NCBI GenBank assembly: GCA_021827885.1
Contig: JAKAUD010000113.1
Coordinates: forward strand, 1 to 10,894
DNA length: 10,894 bases
From: Thermoplasmata archaeon
Lineage (GTDB): Archaea > Thermoplasmatota > Thermoplasmata > Thermoplasmatales > Thermoplasmataceae
Reading direction: 5' to 3'
The translations under genes were made by a program, and so were the position numbers. Positions 1 to 7,076 of the stretch are shown piece after piece (the first letter of the stretch is position 1; each line of letters opens with the position of its first letter). The notes beneath the pieces are model-generated. The model was given only the letters and a program-made list of their open reading frames with translations. It did not search any database and had not been told where the DNA came from.

Positions 1-107
1 ACAGGATATATGCCATGTCTGCGGCATATCTCCGCCTGTGTCACATTGTCAGTGAAGGATTCCATGACTATCTGGAACTTCTCTTCCGCTGAATATTTGG
101 ACTTCAT
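1..107 (-). pseudogene. OrfA-type transposase, N-terminal part cut by window edge
   Basis: Reading the minus strand from the ATG at 107 gives 35 codons beginning MKSKYSAEEKFQIVMESF and ending at window base 1. The sequence has the AEEK-x-x-IVME start and the 'ADLC/AEIC-RR' helix-turn-helix segment seen in OrfA (IS3/IS911-type) DNA-binding subunits. It is clearly related to the complete OrfA at 6699-7037 but is a different element by sequence. A strong Shine-Dalgarno GGAGGT (114-119) lies 6 bases upstream, which supports this start. A TGTCCAGATCA stretch (reverse of 121-131) just outside may be the element's terminal repeat. Because the gene runs off the window, whether the element is intact or a remnant cannot be decided here; I list it as partial. 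Confidence 0.7.
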
Positions 108-113
108 GAAGAG

Positions 114-119
114 ACCTCC
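114..119 (-). promoter_or_regulatory. Shine-Dalgarno site of edge transposase
   Basis: The minus strand reads GGAGGT, a full match to the archaeal anti-Shine-Dalgarno core, 6 bases before the ATG at 107. It stands out because most chromosomal genes in this window have no such site and look leaderless, while the transposase genes do have one. Confidence 0.65.
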
Positions 120-131
120 ATGATCTGGACA

Positions 132-321
132 ACCGCTTTTCGCATGCTCTTTATGTATCTGTTCTTCTCTATAATATTATTATCATAGTGTTCCGGTTCT
201 GTGATGGCTCGGGTCAATAACACTCAATTATTGCTGCTATATCGTGGAATTCATTATATCAAATTCTATACCCTCTGAATGATAACTCTTTTAATAAAAC
301 CACCTATTGTAAGAATATAGA
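132..321. other. Intergenic spacer, no gene seen
   Basis: About 190 A+T-rich bases lie between the edge transposase and the 3' end of the family 2 glycosyltransferase. A perfect 10-base palindrome ATAATATTAT sits at 171-180. It could form part of a promoter for the transposase but lies rather far upstream. No reading frame with recognisable protein sequence and no RNA gene was found here. Confidence 0.4.
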
Positions 322-1356
322 TTATTTATATTTGTTTTTAGCTTTGTGATTCATGCTACTTATTCTTAGATAAAATTTTTGGGTAAAATCGTGATTTATC
401 ATTGCAATAAAGGAAAATAGCAAAACACGATATTTCAGAGTGTTTGAATGTTTTACATCTATGGACAATATTCTCCTTATTAGTATCATTATACTAGCTC
501 TTGATGAATTAGTAAATATTGCTGATATTAGTTCGTACTCATATTTAAAAAGAGAGATCCATTTCTTCAAGTCTTCTGAGATCTCGCATTGACCAGTGTT
601 CACCGCCAAGAAATTAAGAATCAGGTCAAATGTGTAAATCTGCTTTTGCAGTTCCTGAGCCTTCGACATGGAGTTTAGCTGCCCTGATACATTCATTTCA
701 TGAATACGATAATTGGTCAGCTTCTTATTGTCTATCATCAGTTGCCCCAGGCTAATGATGCCCGTCCAGAAGAAAAAACCATCCGGGTTACCTTTTATCT
801 GCTTCAATAACAGAAGGTATTTCAGATAACAATCCCTTCTTATTGCCATGGAGCTGAGGTTGAAGTCCCCCCTATTGTCTAAAGCCGCTTTAATTGCGTG
901 TAGATTGGATTTGGCATCGAATATTAGGTTTTTACTATTTAATGATCTAGACTCCCTTTCCACAAGCCTTACATAATCGATTTTACGCCCAGAGTGGTCA
1001 ACGTATTTCATATCATTGTGATAATAGCATAACTCGCGATTGGAGGAAAAGATTTCCATCAGCCTCATTAATTTACCAGGATCGAAAGTATCGTCGTCGT
1101 CAAGAAACGCTATGATTGTATAGGTCGTTGCCATAATTCCAGCATATAAAAACTCACCTATGCTCCCATCCATCACGATTGATTTTAATTGATAATCTAC
1201 TTGATAATTGGCTAAATCAATACTGAAATTAGTTACTAAAACTATCTCGTAGCTGGATGGATCATAATTTTGATTTAGTACACTTTCTATAGCCTGAATC
1301 ACGAAATCTTTTCTATTGTAAGCTGTTATTATTACAGAGACTCCTATGTTGGACAT
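322..1356 (-). CDS. Family 2 (GT-A) glycosyltransferase
   Basis: This 344-residue protein has the classic GT2 N-terminus: VSVIITAYNRKDFVIQAIESV (residues 6-26) forms the first strand and nucleotide-sugar binding loop. It is followed by the acidic metal-binding DXD region FLDDDDTF (84-91, D86-D89). A YRIHEMNVSG segment (216-225) matches the conserved YRxHxxNxS of many GT2 enzymes, a few residues after the region where the catalytic base usually lies. It should transfer a sugar from a nucleotide donor to a growing glycan on the cytoplasmic side. The C-terminal third (about 260-344) is basic with one hydrophobic patch (roughly 305-322) and is not recognised. The ATG at 1356 has no Shine-Dalgarno but a TATA-like box lies about 28 bases upstream, so a leaderless transcript is likely. 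It is divergent from the polytopic membrane protein gene. Donor and acceptor sugars cannot be told from sequence. Confidence 0.85.
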   Translation of the reverse strand: MSNIGVSVIITAYNRKDFVIQAIESVLNQNYDPSSYEIVLVTNFSIDLANYQVDYQLKSIVMDGSIGEFLYAGIMATTYTIIAFLDDDDTFDPGKLMRLMEIFSSNRELCYYHNDMKYVDHSGRKIDYVRLVERESRSLNSKNLIFDAKSNLHAIKAALDNRGDFNLSSMAIRRDCYLKYLLLLKQIKGNPDGFFFWTGIISLGQLMIDNKKLTNYRIHEMNVSGQLNSMSKAQELQKQIYTFDLILNFLAVNTGQCEISEDLKKWISLFKYEYELISAIFTNSSRASIMILIRRILSIDVKHSNTLKYRVLLFSFIAMINHDFTQKFYLRISSMNHKAKNKYK

Positions 1357-1377
1357 CTAATGTATGCTATTATTGCT

Positions 1378-1390
1378 TAATATTAATTTA
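1378..1390 (-). promoter_or_regulatory. TATA-type promoter of the GT2 gene
   Basis: The minus strand reads TAAATTAATATTA, centred about 28 bases before the ATG at 1356. That is the spacing expected if transcription starts at or next to the start codon. No ribosome-binding site lies between. This is inferred from position and composition only. Confidence 0.4.
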
Positions 1391-1468
1391 TTCTCCTAAG
1401 AATTGTTGCTGTGTCTAGATCTAAAACAAAAGTCATAACGGGTACACCCTTCGAATTATTCCACACAT

Positions 1469-1480
1469 AAAAATATATAC
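1469..1480 (+). promoter_or_regulatory. TATA box of the membrane protein/GT4 operon
   Basis: The stretch AAAAATATATAC is centred about 30 bases before the ATG at 1505, the normal archaeal TATA position for a leaderless or near-leaderless message. No Shine-Dalgarno is present before the ATG. An inverted repeat (1481-1501) fills the gap between this box and the start codon and could be an operator. Confidence 0.5.
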
Positions 1481-1501
1481 GATGCTTTACTTTTAAGCAT
1501 C
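1481..1501. repeat. Inverted repeat between TATA box and start codon
   Basis: Perfect 7-base arms GATGCTT (1481-1487) and AAGCATC (1495-1501) are separated by 7 bases. They occupy the interval where transcription should start. A dyad at this position is typical of a repressor site in archaeal promoters. It could also form a weak hairpin in the 5' end of a short leader. Function is inferred from position only. Confidence 0.4.
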
Positions 1502-1504
1502 CTA

Positions 1505-3853
1505 ATGAGTCTGAAATGGTTTTTTTTTAAAAATATTGGTTCTTATCGCTTCTTGAAAATTTATCTCATTTCGTTTCTCGCAATTTCAATATATTCAATA
1601 TTTTTTGGATACAGCTTTGACGAATCTGTTTTTTCCGGATATGCCGCTAACTTTTATTACTACGGTAGTAACCCATTTTATTTCTGGGGAATGGGAGCCT
1701 ATTACTTGGGGGTGGATATTGCTTCGTATTTTCCTACAATTCTGCTTATCGCCATCGACAAGGATCGGATTGTTGTAGAGGAGCTTGGTGTCAAAATAGC
1801 CATTGATATTTCATTTTTCATTGGTGGACTAGTCATATATAAAATTATTAAGGAATTTGGAAAATCTGAAAAACTCAGTGAATCAGCGGCATATGTATTT
1901 CTTTTCAGCCCTCTCTTATTTTTTTATGCTCCTTTTCAGGGTAACCCTCTCGATTTTACTCTTACTATTCTTTTGGGTTCATTTTATTATATATTAAAGC
2001 ATAAGTATAAAATATCATTGTCACTTTTAGGCATAGCTACTGCGAGTTATCTTTACCCTTTATTCCTTTTTCCAGCATTTATTCTCTACGTAATCAGGAA
2101 ATCTAAGACTAAGAAGGCCATAGTTCCTTCTCTTCTTTTTATCATTATTACTGCTGTTGGATTTGGAGCCCAGTTTATTTCCTATTATTTAAGTGGGTAT
2201 TCAATAAATAATGGAACCATATTTTCAAATAATGGGGGGGTTGGTTCAATAACTACTTCGCTATTCATACCTCCGATTTGGAATATTTATTATTTTATCA
2301 ACATTGTAAATGTGCAATTACCATATGTTTTGTATCAATTAATTTTTATAATTGTTATGCTAGTACCAGATTTTGCTATAATTTTAAGATCATCTAAAAA
2401 TGAAATAACTCCGCTTGATCTGCTTTACGTCATGTCTTTCCAGGGATTGAGTTTTGCTTTTTTCTCCCCCATATCTGATCCTCAGTATCTTTTAGCCGCC
2501 CTTCCCTTCATTCTGTTATTCTGTTTTATTAACGAACGGACTGAACCTATCTTACTTCTTTATGTCTCGACCATCATAGCAATAGTTATGGTTGCTTTCG
2601 TGACACCATATAACTTCAACCAGTATTTTGTTGACATAAACAGGTCAGCAGGGGCAATTGAATTATTCGCTCCGAGTTATGTTTTACCTGCCTTGTCAAT
2701 TTGTTATTCTGCAGTGGGGATACTTGTTTATTTAATTCTTTTTACACCTAAAGAGTCAAAACGGAAGCAACATTGTAAATTTATTAAAACTTCAGAAAAG
2801 GTAATGAAGTATTCAATTTTAGGAATTATAATATTCTCCGCCTCCACAGTGGCAATCATTGTTCCAGGATTTTCGCATACACCTGATCAATTTGCGTACC
2901 AACAAAACGATGCTTCCCAAGGGTTAGTCATTCAAGAGTTAAACTCTTCTGGTCATGTCGCCGCATACGGCTTTTCATTACCTAGCAACTGGAATTTCAT
3001 TTCCAACAATGTAAAAAACAACAGCGCTGTAGGTATTTATCTTTCGATACCCCTCAATCCAACACAGTTTGGTGTCATCGGGTCAAATGAAACATTTCCG
3101 TTTAACTCTTCACACTACATTTTGGAATCATTTTACGTTGAAACTGAAAGCGATGCATCTCAGTTAACGTTTGGATATATCAATGATTCCTATTTACATA
3201 GTGTTATTTCTCTTCTTTATGACAACAGTTCTGGACATAACTCTACGGTTTTAACTCTAAATGCGTCCAAAGGAATAGTAAAATATTTTGATACTTTTCC
3301 AAACGATTATAACCAATACATTGTCTCTTTTCCTATCAACAAGATATTGAAACCTGGCTATTACTCAGTTATTATTGAGGGGACATCAAAAAATACATAT
3401 TATCTGGGAGGCTTGAAGGGTGACCCCCAAACTCATGGGATTACAAACATAAGCACTATTGGTGCTGTTCAAAATGTTGTAAACGATCAGCCTCTTAAAT
3501 ATGACAGAATCTCATTCTACATTCAACTTTATTACATCGGTGATGTACAGGCATCACTTAATGGTCACAGAATAACCGTACGAGAAGCAGGTTCCATTTC
3601 TCAGATCGTAAAGGTCCCCACGTCCTATCTTAAACCTCAGAATATCTTCCTTATTTTGTATCCCTCAAATTTTACAATTAATACCGCTCCTACAGTTTAT
3701 TATTATACGCCTTTTCCTGACAGCGGAATAATATCGCAGTTGGATATAAACGACTTCATAATCGGAATGACTCTTTTCATAGCATTGTCATCCGCATTTG
3801 TAATTCTCTCCAGAAAGATATTATTATCATTCAGAGATACAAGGAACAAATGA
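1505..3853 (+). CDS. Polytopic membrane protein, probable GT-C glycosyltransferase with glycosylated ectodomain
   Basis: The 782-residue protein has about 13-14 hydrophobic spans between residues 17 and 455, then a ~290-residue extracytoplasmic domain (about 457-748), a last membrane span (750-769) and a short basic tail. The first outer loop has an acidic pair D39-E40 followed by YAANFYYYGSNPFYFWG (46-62). This resembles the acidic first loop and 'YGSNPF/Y' motif of GT-C enzymes of the GT87/DUF2029 and GT39 kind, which use polyprenyl-phosphate sugars and act on the outer face. The ectodomain holds ten N-X-S/T sequons (N480, 505, 528, 534, 560, 574, 579, 586, 648, 722) and almost no cysteine, as expected for a heavily N-glycosylated archaeal surface domain. 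The domain looks beta-rich; its fold is not recognised. The ATG at 1505 follows a TATA box by ~30 bases. It is followed by a GT4 gene 6 bases downstream, so the two probably form an operon. The enzyme class is a moderately supported guess; a non-enzymatic glycoprotein remains possible. Confidence 0.75.
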   Translation: MSLKWFFFKNIGSYRFLKIYLISFLAISIYSIFFGYSFDESVFSGYAANFYYYGSNPFYFWGMGAYYLGVDIASYFPTILLIAIDKDRIVVEELGVKIAIDISFFIGGLVIYKIIKEFGKSEKLSESAAYVFLFSPLLFFYAPFQGNPLDFTLTILLGSFYYILKHKYKISLSLLGIATASYLYPLFLFPAFILYVIRKSKTKKAIVPSLLFIIITAVGFGAQFISYYLSGYSINNGTIFSNNGGVGSITTSLFIPPIWNIYYFINIVNVQLPYVLYQLIFIIVMLVPDFAIILRSSKNEITPLDLLYVMSFQGLSFAFFSPISDPQYLLAALPFILLFCFINERTEPILLLYVSTIIAIVMVAFVTPYNFNQYFVDINRSAGAIELFAPSYVLPALSICYSAVGILVYLILFTPKESKRKQHCKFIKTSEKVMKYSILGIIIFSASTVAIIVPGFSHTPDQFAYQQNDASQGLVIQELNSSGHVAAYGFSLPSNWNFISNNVKNNSAVGIYLSIPLNPTQFGVIGSNETFPFNSSHYILESFYVETESDASQLTFGYINDSYLHSVISLLYDNSSGHNSTVLTLNASKGIVKYFDTFPNDYNQYIVSFPINKILKPGYYSVIIEGTSKNTYYLGGLKGDPQTHGITNISTIGAVQNVVNDQPLKYDRISFYIQLYYIGDVQASLNGHRITVREAGSISQIVKVPTSYLKPQNIFLILYPSNFTINTAPTVYYYTPFPDSGIISQLDINDFIIGMTLFIALSSAFVILSRKILLSFRDTRNK

Positions 3854-3859
3854 TGCTCC

Positions 3860-4912
3860 ATGATTGAACCCATTAAAATTGTTTTCCTTTTGGATGATGA
3901 TAGTATTCATAATGGAGGTGCAAGGCCGCTCATAAACTGGGCAAGGATTTTACCCAGCTCTATTTTGATGACATTTCAAAAGAAGGGAAGACTCGAAATG
4001 TCTAATTCAGTATCGGTGAACAATATTGTGAAAGCTGCCATGGCAGCTAAAGATTATAGTTATATCGTAGTTAGTGATAATAATTTAAAAAATGGGATCA
4101 AGTTATCTCGACGAACTGGAGCAAAGCTTTTGGTTTACTGTCAGGTCCCTTTTGGACTTCATGCACTCGGTGTTATCAGCGGGGGAGAAGGTAAGTTAAC
4201 ATGGCTTATTTATTTCGTCATCAAGTTGATTCCGTTTCGCATATTTGTCTCACAATATGTTAAGAGATTAAAAAAAGCGAATCTAATAATGGCAAACAGT
4301 CTGAACATGAATATATTACTAAACTTTGTTTATGGCATACCAGACAGTGAAATAGTATACCCTCCATTGGAGGATTCTAAATTCGTTCCCATACCAGAAA
4401 TGAAGAAGGATTCCATACTAGTATTTGTCGGCAGAAGTAGCGATCTTAATGAATACAAAGCATTTGAAATAATTGAAGAGATATCCAAGTCATATGGCAC
4501 AGATGTATTGATCTTTGGTTCTGCGACGGTTCCCGAATCAATTTACAAAGGATATACCGGATTCAAAGTGCATAAAAATATTTCAGATGAGGAACTTGTT
4601 AGACTTTACAACAGGAGTTTTGTAACTGTTTGTATACAGAAGCAGGAATACTTTGGATATGTTCCCCTTGAATCCATCCTCTGCGGAACCCCATCTATCA
4701 CTTTATATCGGCACGATGCATCCAATGTCGATGAATATTTGCGCAAATATTTGGTTTATGCCGATCTACAAAATTTGAAAAGTGAGATGCTTAAAATAAT
4801 GGATCCGCACGTGAAAAATTCTCTTTCATTAGAAAGGAGAAATATTGTATCAAGATTTGCTTCAGGCGTGTCTTCAAATAAACTGTTAAAATTAATGAAA
4901 GAAATAGAATAG
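3860..4912 (+). CDS. Family 4 (GT-B) glycosyltransferase
   Basis: This 350-residue protein has the two-domain GT4 layout. A glycine loop NGGAR (18-22) in the N-terminal domain stands where many relatives have GGAE. A linker VYPPLED (166-172) matches the 'V.PNGVD' position. The start of the donor-binding domain is LVFVGRSSDLNEYKAFEI (187-204). The E-x7-E signature EYFGYVPLE (E263 and E271) is followed by SILCGTPSI. GT4 enzymes transfer sugars from nucleotide donors with retention of configuration, usually at the inner membrane face. A hydrophobic stretch (about 113-131, LTWLIYFVIKLIPFRIFVS) suggests membrane attachment. The gene begins 6 bases after the polytopic protein's stop and has no Shine-Dalgarno, so translation is probably coupled. 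Donor and acceptor are unknown. Confidence 0.85.
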   Translation: MIEPIKIVFLLDDDSIHNGGARPLINWARILPSSILMTFQKKGRLEMSNSVSVNNIVKAAMAAKDYSYIVVSDNNLKNGIKLSRRTGAKLLVYCQVPFGLHALGVISGGEGKLTWLIYFVIKLIPFRIFVSQYVKRLKKANLIMANSLNMNILLNFVYGIPDSEIVYPPLEDSKFVPIPEMKKDSILVFVGRSSDLNEYKAFEIIEEISKSYGTDVLIFGSATVPESIYKGYTGFKVHKNISDEELVRLYNRSFVTVCIQKQEYFGYVPLESILCGTPSITLYRHDASNVDEYLRKYLVYADLQNLKSEMLKIMDPHVKNSLSLERRNIVSRFASGVSSNKLLKLMKEIE

Positions 4913-4977
4913 TGGATTTGACTGTATAAATGACAAGCGATAATTGTTAAAAATCTATAAGCGAAATCCGTCCATCA

Positions 4978-5772
4978 CTACTTTAGATTTATATCAATCA
5001 ATGAAGCTTTCAGGTTTTCGGCATAAATGTAACCAATATCTACTTTATTTTTAAGATTGAGGTCTCCTGGCTTTCTTTCGTGAATATCCATGGTGACCGT
5101 AAACCCTGCTTGTTTTAGTTTGTTGATTATCTTTTCTGATCCAAAATGGTACTCTATCTGTATTTTATCAAACAGTCTTAAGTTATCATCTGGCTCGTGA
5201 ATTAAATTATACTCGCACCCTTCACAATCCATCTTTAGAAAAATTTTATTTCCCCTTTTATCCTTTAAAATTTTTTCCAATGACCACATTTCAGTGAGAA
5301 CACCAGAATTAGAAGGGATTGTTTGACTAGATGGACTTGAAGTTTGATCTCCTAGAATCATTTGAGAATCATATCCATATCCTACGCGATATAATTCGAT
5401 TTTGTCGCTTAGGCCATTCATCGTAATATTTTCCTTTGCCATCGTATATGCAACTGGAAAAGGCTCGATGGCTACCACTCTTTGAGCTCCATTCAAGGCA
5501 AAATAAATAGAAGAATCAGCAATATTAGCACCAATATCAATTAACAAATCGCAGTTCGTAGCTAAGAATTTATAAGGTTCAAATCCAAAAACTTCAAAAA
5601 GCATTCCACCTCGATTATGGTTAATCGCAACTCTAAATCGTAATGTTCTTCCGTTTGTAAGAAATCGTGGTTTAACAGTAATATATTGTTTCTTCAGAAC
5701 TAAGTCTGCTACTACCAATGGCCAATTAAAAAATGCCTTACGGTATCCAGACAAGATCTCTATTAATGACAT
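4978..5772 (-). CDS. FkbM-family SAM-dependent methyltransferase
   Basis: The 264-residue protein carries the SAM-binding motif LIDIGANIADSSIYFA (77-92; D79, G81, N83). VVAIEPFP (99-106) follows, with E103 placed to bind the SAM ribose. The FkbM hallmark FLKMDCEGCEYNLI (178-191) corresponds to LKIDVEGAE in other members. FkbM enzymes O-methylate hydroxyls; in glycan clusters they usually cap a sugar. Length is normal for the family. The insert between about 134 and 160 is rich in serine, threonine and glycine and is probably a loop. The ATG at 5772 has GAGG directly against it, too close for a working Shine-Dalgarno, and a TATA-like box lies about 35 bases upstream, so a short leader is likely. 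The gene is convergent with the GT4 gene (65-base gap) and lies next to the transposon scar. It is inferred to decorate the same glycan; the substrate is unknown. Confidence 0.85.
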   Translation of the reverse strand: MSLIEILSGYRKAFFNWPLVVADLVLKKQYITVKPRFLTNGRTLRFRVAINHNRGGMLFEVFGFEPYKFLATNCDLLIDIGANIADSSIYFALNGAQRVVAIEPFPVAYTMAKENITMNGLSDKIELYRVGYGYDSQMILGDQTSSPSSQTIPSNSGVLTEMWSLEKILKDKRGNKIFLKMDCEGCEYNLIHEPDDNLRLFDKIQIEYHFGSEKIINKLKQAGFTVTMDIHERKPGDLNLKNKVDIGYIYAENLKASLIDINLK

Positions 5773-5801
5773 CCTCGCAACATATCGAAGCGACAGTTGT
5801 T

Positions 5802-5812
5802 CTTAAATTATT
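5802..5812 (-). promoter_or_regulatory. TATA-like box of the FkbM gene
   Basis: The minus strand reads AATAATTTAAG about 35 bases upstream of the ATG at 5772, giving an expected start point some 10 bases before the codon. It is a weak match, called mainly from position. Confidence 0.3.
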
Positions 5813-5856
5813 CGGTAGTCTTAGTAAATTGAATGACACAGAGTGATCTGAGCCCC

Positions 5857-6702
5857 TTAATTCTGAACAGATATTCCGTTTTCCAATGAGACATTTTCCA
5901 TCAACCTCCTTTTCCTTTCAATTCTGCTTTTCATTCTTCTTTCCTCCATTCTGCTTCTCATACCCATAAATTCTGTCCTGAAACTCCCATCCTCATGCCA
6001 TCTCTTTTCAAATTCATCCGGTGGAAGGAATGATGTGGATGAATGCGGCCTTATGAGTTTCTGTGTCAGGTGATTCTCCCTCAATACGATCCTGAATTCC
6101 ATGGCGATGAATGATGACCCGTTATCCCCTGGTGTGAAGGGTTCTGCAATTGAATCTTTCCTGAGTTTGTCTATAGCCGCCTGCGCGTCCAGTGATACCG
6201 AATCGGCATCCAATGTTGTGAGAAGAGAAGAGTGAACAATGTACCTGGAATACTCATCTATGAATATTATGAGGTAGAAGAACCTTCCCTGTATTTTTAT
6301 ATACATAATGTCTGTCTGCCATCTTTCGTTTGGTGTCTTTGCATGATCCGACCTGGTGGATTCCCACACCGGATGCTTCCATGGCGTTATCAGATCGTGC
6401 TTCTTCAGTATATTATATACAGTTGAAGGGGAGAAATATGCAATATCCTCATCCATCAGGGTATAGGCGATCTCCCTGAAGGACAATGCCGAGTTCCGGT
6501 GCTTGAATCCCAATACAGTCCATTCCTCATCTCCTCCGGAGAAGGGATTGAACCTTCCATCCAGTAGGGGCGAGAAAACCATCCGAGGATAGCACCATGA
6601 CTTTGGTATCCCGAGTATTCCCAGAACCTGAGTTATGGAATATCCTGCCCTTTCCACTGCATTCGTTACTGTTCTGTGGATGTCATAGAACATGGATTTC
6701 AT
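5857..6702 (-). pseudogene. IS3-family OrfB transposase with internal deletion
   Basis: The 281-residue reading frame has the IS3 OrfB order. An N-terminal HTH_21-like part (about 70-118; SFREIAYTL, PSTVYNILKKHDL) precedes a DDE integrase core. The first catalytic aspartate is D131 in RWQTDIMYIK and the second D193 in PGDNGSSF. The third, a glutamate in the usual 'D/PDNGxIERFN' motif some 35 residues later, is missing. After KLIRPHSS (215-222) the sequence jumps straight to FLPPDEFEKRW (225-235), which normally follows the end of the core ('RPHSSLGYLPPEEF'). An in-frame deletion of several tens of codons near base 6040 is the best reading, perhaps between two similar PHS-coding stretches. The ATG at 6702 overlaps the orfA stop as ATGA and lies in the -1 frame relative to orfA, with the strong Shine-Dalgarno AGGAGGGG upstream. 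The transposase is probably inactive. Confidence 0.75.
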
Positions 6703-7037
6703 GTCTTTCCCCTCCTCTGCAAGCGTTCTTCAATCTTTTTTTGGATCTCCAGATTCTCCTGTGTGATCTCTGCAATCTCGTCCTTGAGCCTGAATATTTC
6801 AAGATCCTTTTCTGCCGTTATCTGACTCTCATCTCTCTTTCTCCCCCTGTTCTCAAATATCTCATGCGCACTGTTTGTAAGCTGATCCTTCCAGTAGTAG
6901 AATCTTGCAGTCCCGATATTATATTTCCTGCAGAGATCCGCAACTGAGATAGTTCCGTTCATGCCTTCCATCACGATTTTCAACTTTTCTTCAGCGTTAT
7001 ACACTTCCTTCTCTGACATATATATAGGTAGGAACAT
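6699..7037 (-). CDS. IS3-family OrfA (DNA-binding transposase subunit)
   Basis: The 112-residue protein has an N-terminal helix-turn-helix (about 7-50: YNAEEKLKIVMEGMN, ISVADLCRKYNIG, ARFYYWKDQL) of the transposase_8/IS911 OrfA type. A charged helix with heptad-like spacing follows (about 72-108), which would form the leucine-zipper oligomerisation segment of OrfA. It binds the element's ends and works with OrfB. It appears undamaged. The first ATG (7037) is used here; the in-frame ATG at 7019 (MSEKEVYN) aligns better with the related OrfA at the left edge and may be the true start. Neither has a clear Shine-Dalgarno. The stop overlaps the orfB ATG by 4 bases. Confidence 0.8.
   Translation of the reverse strand: MFLPIYMSEKEVYNAEEKLKIVMEGMNGTISVADLCRKYNIGTARFYYWKDQLTNSAHEIFENRGRKRDESQITAEKDLEIFRLKDEIAEITQENLEIQKKIEERLQRRGKT
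6709..6716 (-). promoter_or_regulatory. Shine-Dalgarno for orfB inside orfA
   Basis: The minus strand reads AGGAGGGG 6 bases before the orfB ATG at 6702, within the last codons of orfA. It would allow reinitiation at the ATGA overlap, or stimulate a -1 frameshift to make an OrfAB fusion as in other IS3 elements. The sequence alone does not decide between these. Confidence 0.55.
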
Positions 7038-7076
7038 ATATTTTCACTTTTAATTTCTCATTTTGTCCAGAATTGC

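Larger units (their letters stand above)
5859..7074 (-). mobile_element. IS3-like insertion sequence with damaged transposase
   Basis: Overlapping orfA and orfB (minus strand) are bounded by an imperfect inverted repeat. The left end reads AATTCTGAACA (5859-5869) and the right end, reversed, AATTCTGGACA (7064-7074), matching at 10 of 11. Weaker similarity outside this core would give termini starting with TG at 5849 and 7084, the usual IS3 terminal dinucleotide, so the outer limits are uncertain by about 10 bases. I see no convincing target-site duplication. The right end abuts a truncated IS4-like transposase gene, suggesting this element landed in or next to it. OrfB lacks part of its catalytic domain, so the copy should not move on its own. 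Confidence 0.65.

Noticed and set aside
6597..6947. 116-codon plus-strand frame across the IS3-like element
   Set aside because: It is antisense to orfA and orfB, whose protein motifs are clear.
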